A DNA stretch of 64,000 nucleotides from Rhodoferax_B sp049316285. Its GTDB lineage: Bacteria; Pseudomonadota; Gammaproteobacteria; Burkholderiales; Burkholderiaceae_C. The notes beneath the pieces are model-generated. The model was not told the origin of the DNA. It made no database searches and was given only the letters and a program-made list of their open reading frames with translations. This document shows, piece after piece, positions 40,170-50,709 of the stretch (the stretch's first letter is position 1; each line of letters opens with the position of its first letter). Made by a program: the position numbers and the translations under genes. The stretch spans positions 186,001 to 250,000 of the forward strand of contig NZ_JBMOXA010000002.1 of NCBI RefSeq assembly GCF_049316285.1. Reading direction: 5' to 3'.

Positions 40170-41687
40170 ATGCATGGAACGGGGGGCTTTTCGCCTGGAC
40201 GCTGGTGGATGCGTCGGATGCGGCTGCGTGGCAAATTCATGGTTTTGGCATTGGGCGTAGTAGTTCAACTGGGCTGCGCCATAGGGTTGCCGACGCTGGT
40301 CGAAAACCAAGCTGTGGGGCACTCGGTACTCGGGCTGGTTGCTGGCCTGATCTTGTACCTTCTGTGGTCTTTTTACGCAAGCTTTGCCGCCGATTTTCGT
40401 GGTTTAAGCGCCGTCATGCATGAGGCCACACAAGGCAATTTACGCGCTAGCGCGGCGGCTCATGGCCAGGACGAACTGGCCGATATGGCGCGCCTGCTCG
40501 ACCGCATGGTGCTCACACTCTCGGGCATGGTGGCCGATATCCGCAGCAATGCGGCCTTGGTGGCGCATGCGGGCACGAGTTTGGCAACCGGCAATCGAGA
40601 TTTATCCGATCGCACCGAACAGCAGGCGGCGAACCTGGAGCAGACGGCCGCCAGTGTCGAACAACTCGCCTCCACGGTGCAGCAAAACGCTACGACAGCG
40701 GTGTCGGCCGATCGACGTGCTGAAGAGGTACGCCAGGCCGCCGAGGCCAGCGCCGGCGCCATGACGCGGGCGATGGCCGCTGTCGAGGCGATTCAGGACA
40801 GTGCTCGGCGCATGGGGGAAATCGTCGGCGTGATCGACAGCATTGCGTTCCAGACGAACATTCTGGCACTCAACGCGGCCGTCGAAGCCGCGCGTGCCGG
40901 CGAGCAGGGCCGAGGTTTTGCGGTGGTGGCGTCTGAGGTGCGGATGCTGGCGCAACGTTCGGGCGCTTCGGCGCGCGAAATTGGCGCATTGATCAAAACC
41001 TCCGCCGGCCAGGTGGAAACCGGCGCAGCTTTGATTCGAGCCGCCGGCGAAAACATCCACGGCATGGCCACCGGCATACGCGATGTGGCCGCCAACATGA
41101 ACCAGATTTCCACGTCGAGTGCCGAGCAAAGTGCCGGTTTAAGCGAAATCACCACCGCCGTGCGGCATCTCGATCAAATCACCCAAAGCAATGCACAAAT
41201 GGTGGAGCGTGCCGTGGAGCAGGCCGTGCGCCTGGAAGGACGTGCTTCCACACTGTCGCAAGCGGTGGCCAAGTTCACTTTGCAGCAAGGGACTGCCGAA
41301 GAGGCAGGCGCGCTGGTGCAGCGTGCACTGCAGCAGCGCGCCGTGAGCTCGCGCCATGCATTCCTGCAGCAAATCACCAAACCCAACGGCGGTTTCCACG
41401 ACCGCGATATGTATGTCTTCGCGCTGGATGAGCAGGGCCATTACCAGGCGTTCGGCGGCAACCCGGCCAAAGTAGGTACCCGTGTGCAAGACATTCCTGG
41501 GATTGATGGCGCCCGTTTGCTCGAAGCCATCGTCGCGCAATGCGAGCAGGCCCCGGGTTGGGTGGAATACGACATCACCAATCCCGCCAGCGGAGCGGTG
41601 CAAACAAAAATGTCCTTTGTCGCCAAGGTGGATGACGTTTACCTGGGCTGCGGGGTCTACAAATCACTGGCCGCACGCGCAGCCTAG
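40170..41687 (+). CDS. Methyl-accepting chemotaxis protein with C-terminal cytoplasmic Cache-like domain
   Basis: A 505-residue chemoreceptor. Two membrane helices (about 22-41 and 52-68) are separated by only about ten residues, leaving no periplasmic sensor. Then a HAMP-like segment (about 70-130), the signalling domain with the hairpin tip GRGFAVVASEVRMLAQRS, and a C-terminal Cache-like domain (about 395-500: FHDRDMYVFALDEQGHY, YDITNPASG, VYLGCGVYKS). The sensor therefore sits after the CheA-binding tip and in the cytoplasm. GAGGAG eight bases before the ATG supports the start. Transcribed away from the SUOX/kinase pair. Confidence 0.9.
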   Translation: MHGTGGFSPGRWWMRRMRLRGKFMVLALGVVVQLGCAIGLPTLVENQAVGHSVLGLVAGLILYLLWSFYASFAADFRGLSAVMHEATQGNLRASAAAHGQDELADMARLLDRMVLTLSGMVADIRSNAALVAHAGTSLATGNRDLSDRTEQQAANLEQTAASVEQLASTVQQNATTAVSADRRAEEVRQAAEASAGAMTRAMAAVEAIQDSARRMGEIVGVIDSIAFQTNILALNAAVEAARAGEQGRGFAVVASEVRMLAQRSGASAREIGALIKTSAGQVETGAALIRAAGENIHGMATGIRDVAANMNQISTSSAEQSAGLSEITTAVRHLDQITQSNAQMVERAVEQAVRLEGRASTLSQAVAKFTLQQGTAEEAGALVQRALQQRAVSSRHAFLQQITKPNGGFHDRDMYVFALDEQGHYQAFGGNPAKVGTRVQDIPGIDGARLLEAIVAQCEQAPGWVEYDITNPASGAVQTKMSFVAKVDDVYLGCGVYKSLAARAA

Positions 41688-41696
41688 CGGAGTTGT

Positions 41697-42437
41697 CTAG
41701 ACGCCTGAGCGGCGCGCGCGGGCGCGGGCCATGGCGGCCTCAATGGCGGCGCGTTTGGGGTCTACGGCGGGCGCTGGTGTGGACGTCACAGATGGCTTTG
41801 ATGCGGCGCTGGTCGCAGCGGACATTTCGGCGGGTACTTCGGTCGGCGCAACAACGTCTCTGACAGTTGGCACCGTCTCTGCAGGGGCTGCTGCCGGCAG
41901 GCGCTTCTGGTGCAGGCTGTAGCGCTGGCGCGCCTTCTCGGCCTCGGCCGCCGACCATGCTGCCCAGCCGGTAAGTGTTCCCGTGACATTTTCCAGGCTG
42001 ATGCAATCGACCGGGCACACCGGCACACACAGCTCGCAGCCGGTGCAGTGCGGCGCAATCACCGTGTGCATGAATTTATTGCTGCCGAGGATGGCATCGG
42101 TGGGGCAGGCCTTGATACACAGCGTGCAGCCAATGCACCAGTCTTCGTCTATGACGGCGAGCACACGCGCCTGCTCCAGGCCATGGCTGGGGTCGAGCGG
42201 CAATATGGGCCGGCCGGTGATACGCGCCAGGCGTGTGACGCCCTCAGCACCACCGGGCGGGCACTGGTTGATGTTGGCCTCACCGGCGGCGACCGCGTGT
42301 GCATAAGCGCTGCAGTCTGGATAGCCGCAACGTGTGCATTGGGTTTGCGGCAGCGCTTGGTCTATGCGCGCCGCCAGGGCCGCAACCGAGGTTGCGGAGG
42401 ATTCCACCAAAAGCTCTGTCACGTGGTCTCCAGCCAC
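41697..42437 (-). CDS. rsxB: RnfB-like ferredoxin (RsxB family), stand-alone
   Basis: A 246-residue iron-sulfur protein. The N-terminal Fe4S4 cluster motif TQCTRCGYPDCSAYA plus a later INQCPPGG, then two ferredoxin clusters: CIGCTLCIKACPTDAI and CTGCELCVPVCPVDCI. It lacks the N-terminal membrane anchor of true RnfB and has an Ala/Pro/Thr-rich C-terminal tail (about 170-246). No other rnf genes are near, so it is probably a soluble electron carrier. Start is GTG 42437 directly after the phaZ stop; a GTG five codons later with GGAG upstream is equally plausible. Confidence 0.87.
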   Translation of the reverse strand: MAGDHVTELLVESSATSVAALAARIDQALPQTQCTRCGYPDCSAYAHAVAAGEANINQCPPGGAEGVTRLARITGRPILPLDPSHGLEQARVLAVIDEDWCIGCTLCIKACPTDAILGSNKFMHTVIAPHCTGCELCVPVCPVDCISLENVTGTLTGWAAWSAAEAEKARQRYSLHQKRLPAAAPAETVPTVRDVVAPTEVPAEMSAATSAASKPSVTSTPAPAVDPKRAAIEAAMARARARRSGV

Positions 42438-43982
42438 TCAAGCCTTGGGCGTTTTGCGTGCGGCGCTTTTAGCCGGTGTTGCTGCGGCCCTTGCACGTGG
42501 TGCGCGCGCGGCTGGTTTGGCGGTTTCCGCAGGCTTGGCGCCTGCGGCTTGGGCGCGCTGAGGGGTTTCCAGCGCCAAGGCTTCTTGTTGTGGTGCGGCT
42601 GCCACTTTTTTGCCGCGAGCCGGTTTGGTGGCCCTGGCGGCGCCGGGCGCAGCAGCGGCTACCGCTGCTGCAGCCTCTGGGCCGCTGGTTGGGTCGGTGG
42701 CCGCAGCCGTTGCCGCTTGGGGCGAATAAGAACGGATGAAGTCTTTCACCTTGGGGTAAACGATTTCGCGCCAGCGGCGGCCGCTGAAAATGCCGTAGTG
42801 ACCAGCACCTTTGACCTCGAAATGCTGCTGTTGGTCGGCCGGAATCTGGGTGCACAGATCATGTGCCGCTTGGGTTTGGCCGGAGCCCGAGATGTCATCC
42901 AGTTCACCTTCCACGGTGAGCAGCGCACAGTTTGTGATGTCTTGCGGGCGCACCAGTTCAGATTTGCCATCGACACCCTTGACTTGCCAGGTGCCGTTGA
43001 CCAGCTTGAAGTCCTGGAAAACGGTGGCGATGGTCTCCAGGTAGTAGTCGGCGTCCATGTCGAGCACGGCGTTGTACTCGTCGTAGAACTTGCGGTGCAC
43101 TTCGGCGCTGACGTCGTCACCCTTGAGCAAGTCCTTGAAATAGTCGTAGTGACTCTTGGCGTGGTGTTCCGGGTTCATGGCGACAAAACCGGTGTGCTGC
43201 AGGAAACCTGGGTAGACGCGGCGGCCCGCGCCAGGGAAATTGGCTGGCACGCGGTAGATCACATTGTTCTCAAACCACTCGTAGCTCTTGTTCATGGCCA
43301 GGTTGTTGACCGCAGTGGGCGACTTGCGTGCATCGATCGGGCCGCCCATCATGGTCATTGACAAGGGCAGTGTTTCACCGCGCGAAGCCATCAGCGACAC
43401 AGCCGCCAACACCGGTACGGTGGGCTGACACACGCTGATGACGTGGCAATGGCCGTAAGCGGCCTGGATATGGCGAATGAATTCCTGCACATAGTTGACG
43501 TAATCGTCGAGGTGGAATTCACCATCCGACAAAGGCACCAAGCGCGCGTTTTTCCAATCGGTGATGTAGACCTTGTGGTCCTTCAGCATGGACTTCACAG
43601 TGTCGCGCAGCAGCGTGGCGTAATGGCCGGAGAGCGGCGCCACAATCAGCACCGCGGCCTGGCCCTTGATGTTGGACAGCGTTTTGACGTTGTCGGTGAA
43701 GCGCTTGAAACGGCGTAGTTCGCAGAATGGCTTGTCGATTTCCACACGTTCCTGAATGGTCACGTCGACGCCATCGACCTCTACGGTCTTCAGGCCGAAT
43801 TCTGGTTTTTCGTAGTCTTTGCCCAAACGGTAGAGCAGGTCGTAACCAGCAGAGATGCGATTGGTCAGGCTGTTCTTGCCCAGCGGCGCAGCGGCACTGC
43901 TGTACAACTTGGAAGCGGCCAATGCAAAGTCTGCAAATGGTTCCATCAGGGCGCGTTGGTTTTCGTAGATTTGGTACAGCAT
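42438..43982 (-). CDS. phaZ: Intracellular poly(3-hydroxybutyrate) depolymerase with Lys/Ala/Pro-rich tail
   Basis: A 514-residue PHB depolymerase of the Ralstonia PhaZa1 type, mobilising storage granules in the cytoplasm. Catalytic Cys185 (SVCQPTVPVL), Asp361/362 (GELDDIS) and His395 (GAGHYGIF) form the triad. The catalytic part ends near residue 418. Residues about 421-514 are a low-complexity tail rich in Ala, Lys, Arg and Pro (ATKPARGKK, TPAKSAARK), like histone H1 or the C-terminus of PhaF, and not part of the usual enzyme. Start MLYQIYENQ at ATG 43982 is the conserved family start; no clear ribosome site. Confidence 0.93.
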   Translation of the reverse strand: MLYQIYENQRALMEPFADFALAASKLYSSAAAPLGKNSLTNRISAGYDLLYRLGKDYEKPEFGLKTVEVDGVDVTIQERVEIDKPFCELRRFKRFTDNVKTLSNIKGQAAVLIVAPLSGHYATLLRDTVKSMLKDHKVYITDWKNARLVPLSDGEFHLDDYVNYVQEFIRHIQAAYGHCHVISVCQPTVPVLAAVSLMASRGETLPLSMTMMGGPIDARKSPTAVNNLAMNKSYEWFENNVIYRVPANFPGAGRRVYPGFLQHTGFVAMNPEHHAKSHYDYFKDLLKGDDVSAEVHRKFYDEYNAVLDMDADYYLETIATVFQDFKLVNGTWQVKGVDGKSELVRPQDITNCALLTVEGELDDISGSGQTQAAHDLCTQIPADQQQHFEVKGAGHYGIFSGRRWREIVYPKVKDFIRSYSPQAATAAATDPTSGPEAAAAVAAAAPGAARATKPARGKKVAAAPQQEALALETPQRAQAAGAKPAETAKPAARAPRARAAATPAKSAARKTPKA

Positions 43983-44286
43983 GGGGAGTGCGCTAGGCAG
44001 TGGAATGTTGCGGTGCAATATAGCAGTTGCAGATGATGTCTGTGCTGTGGCTATTACCAAGACGATGCATGGTGCACGGGTTTCGTGCGTTCTGTGCCAT
44101 TGCGTTAAACAGTGCTGACTTCAATTCGTGCAAATTTGCGCAAATAGCCGGGCGTCTGTGGTTCAGGCTTGGCCTGAACTCCGCTTTGCCGTCTATCGTG
44201 CCGCTGCGACGTGTTGTTGTCTTGCGCGACGCTTTTGCCGCCAACGGTTCTCAAAAGCGCTTCTTCTTTCAAGGCGACGGCGCAAA
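43983..44286. other. Intergenic region upstream of phaZ
   Basis: About 300 bp with no convincing gene. On the minus strand TATATT about 40 bp before the phaZ ATG can serve as -10. A perfect 10-bp palindrome GCAAATTTGC lies at 44130-44139. TGC-rich repeats near the start could bind a PhaR-like repressor, but I cannot support that. Confidence 0.5.
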
Positions 44287-44317
44287 AAAGGCCTGACCGG
44301 AGTCCCGGACAGGCCTT
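44287..44317 (-). terminator. Terminator after the aminotransferase gene
   Basis: AAAGGCCTG-a-CCGG pairs with CCGG-a-CAGGCCTTT around a short loop. On the minus strand the stem is followed by six T. It lies about 20 bp past the aminotransferase stop. Confidence 0.8.
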
Positions 44318-44337
44318 TGGGGTGAACCCGTGAACGA

Positions 44338-45543
44338 TCAGCTGGTTTCCAAGACCTTGGCGATAGACGCGCACACATGACCGATGTTCTTGCTGTTCAG
44401 CGCGGCCACACACATGCGGCCGGTGTCGGTGCCGTAGACGCCAAACTCGGCGCGCAGGCGCACCATCTGGTCCTTGGTCAGGCCGGAATAACTGAACATG
44501 CCGATCTGCGTGGTGATGAAGCTCATGTCGCGTTGCACACCAGCGGCCTTCAAGCCGTCGACCAGTGCTTGGCGCATTTGTTTGATGCGCACGCGCATCT
44601 CGCCCAGCTCCTTCTCCCACAGCGCGCGCAATTCGGGGTTGCCGAGCACGGCCGCCACCACCGCACCGCCGTGGATAGGTGGGTTGGAGTAGTTGGTGCG
44701 GATGGCGATCTTCAACTGGCTCAACACGCGGGCGGCTTCGTCCTTGTCAGCACACAGCACCGACAGCGCGCCGACGCGCTCGCCGTAAAGGCTGAAGCTC
44801 TTGGAGAACGAGGTCGACACAAAGAACTGCAGGCCGGAGGCGACAAACTTGGCGATGACCGCGCCGTCTTCGGTGATGCCGTGGCCAAAACCTTGGTAGG
44901 CCATGTCGAGGAAAGGTGTGAGGTTCTTCGCCTTGACAACGGCGATCACCTGGTCCCACTGGTCGGCCGTGATGTCATAGCCGGTAGGGTTATGGCAGCA
45001 GGCGTGCAGAACCACGATGGTGCCGGCTTCGCTGGCCGTCAGACTTGCCAACATGCCGTCAAAGTTCACGCCGCGCTTGGCCGCGTCGTAATAAGCGTAG
45101 TTTTCGACCACAAAACCGGCGTTGGTGAACAGCGCGCGGTGGTTTTCCCAGCTAGGGTCGGAAATCAACACTTTGGCGTTGGGGTTGACCTTCTTCAGGA
45201 AGTCGGCGCCCACCTTCAGGCCGCCGGTGCCGCCCACGGCTTGCACGGTGGCCACGCGGCCGGAGGCGACGGGCTCGGAGTCAGCGCCAAACACCAGCGC
45301 CTTGACGGCGTTGTCGTACGCCACGATGCCGTCGATTGGCAGGTAGCCGCGCGGTGTGGGTTTTTCCAGCATGGCCTTTTCAGCGGCGCGCACGCAGTCC
45401 AGCAGCGGCAGTTTGCCGTTGTCGTCGAAATACACGCCCACGCCCAGGTTGACTTTGTCTGGGTTAGTGTCAGCGGCAAATTGTTCGTTGAGTCCCAGAA
45501 TCGGGTCGCGGGGCGCCATTTCGACGGCGGTGAACAAAGACAT
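44338..45543 (-). CDS. tyrB: Aromatic amino acid / aspartate aminotransferase
   Basis: A 401-residue class I PLP aminotransferase of the TyrB/AspC group: MSLFTAVEMAPRDPILGLNE at the start, VQAVGGTGGLKVGA, HACCHNPTGYD, the PLP lysine in STSFSKSFSLYGERVGAL, and the C-terminal substrate Arg in TGRMCVAALN. I chose ATG 45543 with AGGA six bases upstream; this also matches the usual family start. TyrB versus AspC cannot be separated by eye. Monocistronic, ended by the terminator at 44287-44317. Confidence 0.92.
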   Translation of the reverse strand: MSLFTAVEMAPRDPILGLNEQFAADTNPDKVNLGVGVYFDDNGKLPLLDCVRAAEKAMLEKPTPRGYLPIDGIVAYDNAVKALVFGADSEPVASGRVATVQAVGGTGGLKVGADFLKKVNPNAKVLISDPSWENHRALFTNAGFVVENYAYYDAAKRGVNFDGMLASLTASEAGTIVVLHACCHNPTGYDITADQWDQVIAVVKAKNLTPFLDMAYQGFGHGITEDGAVIAKFVASGLQFFVSTSFSKSFSLYGERVGALSVLCADKDEAARVLSQLKIAIRTNYSNPPIHGGAVVAAVLGNPELRALWEKELGEMRVRIKQMRQALVDGLKAAGVQRDMSFITTQIGMFSYSGLTKDQMVRLRAEFGVYGTDTGRMCVAALNSKNIGHVCASIAKVLETS

Positions 45544-45687
45544 GAGGAGTCCTAAGCGGTTGGTCGTGTGAAGTGAATGCTGGTGCACGCGAGCCGCAGG
45601 GGCAGGATGCAGGCAGCCAGAAATTTTAGCCGAGCCGTTGCAGGCCTTTGCCCGGCCTCCCTGGCAACGCGGGTAGGGTCAAGCTGG

Positions 45688-45718
45688 TTGACTTGTATTG
45701 ATCTGTATTAATATACAG
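45688..45718 (+). promoter_or_regulatory. LexA (SOS) box and promoter of uvrB
   Basis: CTGTATTAATATACAG (45703-45718) is a perfect 16-bp palindrome fitting the CTGT-N8-ACAG SOS consensus. -35 TTGACT lies at 45688-45693 and the -10 lies inside the box, so LexA would occlude the promoter. uvrB is a classical SOS gene. Confidence 0.9.
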
Positions 45719-45733
45719 TGTCGTGGTCGATTC

Positions 45734-45754
45734 GCCAGGCTTGTAGAGCCTGGC
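45734..45754 (+). other. Hairpin in the uvrB 5' leader
   Basis: GCCAGGCT-TGTAG-AGCCTGGC, a perfect 8-bp stem between the promoter and the uvrB start. No T run follows. uvrB has no clear Shine-Dalgarno sequence, so leader structure could matter for its translation. Confidence 0.6.
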
Positions 45755-45806
45755 CAGACGCCCCACATGGGACCTAACGAGAGATCAACCAGAGCTTCGC
45801 CCCACC

Positions 45807-47918
<2,112 letters not shown>

Positions 47919-48221
47919 CCATCGTCTAACGCCAGGTCTCCCATTTCTGGTTGCCATTTGCAGTGGCGTGGCGAGGACATTTGCCCAAGTCTGAGGGCTT
48001 GACCCTAAGGGTAAGTTCGGATGGTTTGCCGATTACCCGACTAATTCGATGGGGATTGTGCTAGAATTGGACCAACAACAGGTAGCCGGAAGTTGAGGGC
48101 TTGGCGCCACCCCAAGAGGTGGCCGCTGATCAGAGAGGATCTCGCCCCGCATTGCACGCCATTCCGATGGGGCGGTGCGGGCCATCAACGCTAGGTTTAC
48201 GCGCACTAGAAGGAGCTTGCG
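47919..48221. other. uvrB-iscR intergenic region with structured iscR leader
   Basis: About 300 bp. No clear terminator for uvrB was seen. The iscR promoter lies at 48037-48067. The leader of about 150 nt downstream of it holds a hairpin GCCACC / GGTGGC (48106-48123) and a longer imperfect pairing between CCGCATTGC and GCGGTGCGG (48147-48180), then a strong AGAAGGAG ribosome site. Confidence 0.6.
48037..48067 (+). promoter_or_regulatory. iscR promoter with likely IscR site
   Basis: CCGACT (48037-48042) and TAGAAT (48062-48067) are separated by 19 bases that include AATTCGATGGGG. The layout resembles type 1 IscR-repressed isc promoters, where the repressor covers the -35. Autoregulation by IscR with a 2Fe-2S cluster is expected from the family. 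Confidence 0.6.
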
Positions 48222-48758
48222 ATGCGACTCACCACCAAAGGCCGTTTTGCGGTCACCGCCATGATTGATCTGGCCTTGCGTCAGAACAACGGCCCCGTCA
48301 CCCTGGCGGCCATCAGCCAGCGTCAGCAGATTTCGCTGTCTTACCTCGAGCAGTTGTTCGGTAAATTGCGCCGTCATGACCTGGTCGAGTCCACCCGTGG
48401 CCCCGGCGGCGGCTACACCCTCGGACGCAAAGCGGCCGACATCACCGTGGCCGACATCATTGTCTCGGTAGACGAGCCGATCGATGCCACGCAATGCGGC
48501 GGCAAGGAAAACTGCATGGGCGAAGCCGGTCGTTGCATGACGCACGAACTGTGGGCTTCGCTGAACACGCGCATGGTCGAGTTCCTTGACTCCGTCAGCC
48601 TGCAAAAGCTGGTGGACGAGCAACTCGCCAAGGGTGTGCAAGTGGAGACCAAGCCTATGATCAAGCGTGCCATTTCCAGCATGCCGGTGGTCAAGCCTAT
48701 CCGCGTGAATGCGCCGAATTCGGTGTTCGCGCTGGGCAACGCTTTCGCGAAGTCCTAA
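48222..48758 (+). CDS. iscR: Fe-S cluster assembly regulator IscR
   Basis: A 178-residue Rrf2-family regulator with an N-terminal winged helix (MRLTTKGRFAVTAMIDLAL, SLSYLEQLFGKLRRHDLV, RGPGGGYTLGR). Cluster ligands are CGGKENCMGEAGRCMTH (three Cys plus His), the exact IscR pattern. The C-terminal tail (about 145-178) is longer than in E. coli. Perfect AAGGAG seven bases before ATG. It heads the isc operon and should repress it when holo. Confidence 0.96.
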   Translation: MRLTTKGRFAVTAMIDLALRQNNGPVTLAAISQRQQISLSYLEQLFGKLRRHDLVESTRGPGGGYTLGRKAADITVADIIVSVDEPIDATQCGGKENCMGEAGRCMTHELWASLNTRMVEFLDSVSLQKLVDEQLAKGVQVETKPMIKRAISSMPVVKPIRVNAPNSVFALGNAFAKS

Positions 48759-48903
48759 GCGACAAAAAGAGCGAAGAGGGGTGCTGCGGACAAGACATGA
48801 ACCCTGCAAGGTTTTTGTGAAATCCGGACACTACTTTTCGACACAGTATTTTTGAGTTAATAGTTTTAACGCGTTTCAACGTATCACCCGGCCCTGCGCA
48901 CTA

Positions 48904-48932
48904 GCCTTGTGCCCCACGTCGGGTGACAAGGC
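48904..48932 (+). other. Hairpin between iscR and iscS
   Basis: GCCTTGT (48904-48910) pairs with ACAAGGC (48926-48932), with an inner CCC/GGG pairing. No T run. It lies about 35 bp before iscS. In E. coli the iscR-iscS gap holds a structure that protects iscR mRNA when iscSUA is degraded; a similar role is possible. Confidence 0.6.
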
Positions 48933-48966
48933 AGGATTCAAGCCAGCCTTCATCGAGAGCTAGCCA

Positions 48967-50187
48967 ATGGACATGACCCCACACTTCCCGATTTACATGG
49001 ACTACAGCGCCACCAACCCCTGCGACGAGCGGGTGGTGGATGCCATGATTCCTTGGCTGCGGGAGCATTTTGGCAATCCAGCATCGCGTAGCCACGCGTG
49101 GGGTTGGGAAGCGGAAGCTGCGGTTGAAAAGGCGCGCGAACACGTCGCAGCCTTGATCGGCGCCGACCCGCGTGAAATTGTCTGGACTTCGGGTGCGACC
49201 GAGTCCAACAACCTGGCACTCAAGGGTGCTGCCCAGTTCTACAAGAGCAAGGGCAAACACATCATCACGGTGAAGACCGAACACAAGGCTGTGCTCGACA
49301 CCTGCCGCGAACTGGAACGTCAGGGCTTTGAGGTGACCTACCTCGACGTACAGGAAGACGGCCTAGTCAACTTGGACGTGTTCAAGGCGGCCATCCGCCC
49401 GGACACCATCCTGGCCAGTGTGATGTATGTCAACAACGAAATTGGCGTCATCCAGGACATCGAAGCCATTGGTGCCGTCTGCCGCGAAAAGGGTGTGGTC
49501 TTCCACGTCGACGCCGCCCAGGCCACTGGTCGTGTGGCGTTCGACATCTCGAAGATGCCGGTCGACCTGATGAGCCTGACCTCGCACAAGACCTACGGAC
49601 CCAAAGGCATTGGCGCCTTGTTTGTGCGCCGCAAGCCGCGCATCCGCATTGAAGCGCAAATGCACGGTGGTGGCCACGAGCGTGGCATGCGTTCGGGCAC
49701 GTTGCCTACGCACCAGATCGTCGGCATGGGCGAGGCCTACCGCATTGCCAAAGAAGAAATGGCCGTCGAAAACGTGCGCATCCAGGCGTTGCACGACCGC
49801 ATGCTGAATGGCCTGAAAGACATCGAACAAGTGTTCGTCAATGGCCACCTGGAAAAGCGTGTGCCGCACAACCTGAACATCAGCTTCAACTATGTTGAAG
49901 GCGAGTCGTTGATCATGGGCATCAAGGGTTTGGCCGTGTCCAGCGGTTCGGCCTGCACGTCGGCCAGTCTGGAACCGAGCTATGTGCTGCGCGCCCTGGG
50001 CCGCAGCGACGAGTTGGCGCACAGCAGCTTGCGCATGACCATTGGCCGCTGGACCACCGAAGCCGATATCGACTATGCGGTGGAAACCATCAAGCTCAAC
50101 GTGGCCAAGCTGCGCGACCTGAGCCCGCTGTGGGAAATGTACAAAGATGGCATCGACATCAGCACCATCCAATGGACGGCGCATTGA
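48967..50187 (+). CDS. iscS: Cysteine desulfurase IscS
   Basis: A 406-residue PLP enzyme that supplies sulfur for Fe-S clusters and tRNA thiolation. YMDYSATNPCDERVVDAM near the start, PLP-binding TEHKAVLD and HVDAAQATG, the PLP lysine in SLTSHKTYGPKG, and the persulfide Cys in the SSGSACTSAS loop characteristic of group I enzymes. The C-terminal segment for IscU docking is present. Length typical. Second gene of the isc operon. Confidence 0.97.
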   Translation: MDMTPHFPIYMDYSATNPCDERVVDAMIPWLREHFGNPASRSHAWGWEAEAAVEKAREHVAALIGADPREIVWTSGATESNNLALKGAAQFYKSKGKHIITVKTEHKAVLDTCRELERQGFEVTYLDVQEDGLVNLDVFKAAIRPDTILASVMYVNNEIGVIQDIEAIGAVCREKGVVFHVDAAQATGRVAFDISKMPVDLMSLTSHKTYGPKGIGALFVRRKPRIRIEAQMHGGGHERGMRSGTLPTHQIVGMGEAYRIAKEEMAVENVRIQALHDRMLNGLKDIEQVFVNGHLEKRVPHNLNISFNYVEGESLIMGIKGLAVSSGSACTSASLEPSYVLRALGRSDELAHSSLRMTIGRWTTEADIDYAVETIKLNVAKLRDLSPLWEMYKDGIDISTIQWTAH

Positions 50188-50281
50188 TCAGCCTGCGCTG
50201 ACCAACATAGAGACAACGGTTTTTTGAATCAGGCTCGCGGGGCCGTGTGGCGCCGCGCCGGAAGATGAAGAGGTAACTGAA

Positions 50282-50707
50282 ATGGCTTATTCTGAAAAAG
50301 TAGTAGACCACTACGAAAATCCACGCAACGTCGGCTCCTTTGAAAAGGGCGATGACAGCGTAGGCACCGGCATGGTCGGCGCGCCGGCTTGTGGCGACGT
50401 GATGAAGCTGCAGATCAAGGTGAACCCGCAAACCGGCGTGATCGAAGACGCACGCTTCAAGACCTACGGTTGCGGCTCGGCGATTGCTTCGTCGTCGCTG
50501 GTGACCGAATGGGTCAAGGGCAAGACGCTGGACGAAGCGGCTGCGCTGAAGAACAGCCAGATCGCCGAAGAACTGGCGTTGCCACCCGTGAAGGTGCACT
50601 GCTCCATCCTGGCCGAAGACGCGATCAAGGCCGCCGTCAACGACTACAAACAAAAACACGCTGCCGCCTCCACCCCAGCGGCTGCAGTGGCTGCTGCGGT
50701 GCACTGA
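50282..50707 (+). CDS. iscU: Fe-S cluster scaffold IscU
   Basis: A 141-residue scaffold. Cluster Cys residues occur in GAPACGDVM, TYGCGSAIA and VKVHCSIL, and the HscA recognition motif LPPVK directly precedes the last Cys. The core is the normal 128 residues; a short Ala-rich tail (AAASTPAAAVAAAVH) is extra. GAGGTAACTGAA precedes the ATG. Confidence 0.97.
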   Translation: MAYSEKVVDHYENPRNVGSFEKGDDSVGTGMVGAPACGDVMKLQIKVNPQTGVIEDARFKTYGCGSAIASSSLVTEWVKGKTLDEAAALKNSQIAEELALPPVKVHCSILAEDAIKAAVNDYKQKHAAASTPAAAVAAAVH

Positions 50708-50709
50708 AC

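Noticed and set aside
44101..44286. Possible small gene or RNA upstream of phaZ
   Set aside because: Open frames here lack starts with ribosome sites, and I found no promoter-terminator pair for a small RNA on either strand apart from the aminotransferase terminator.
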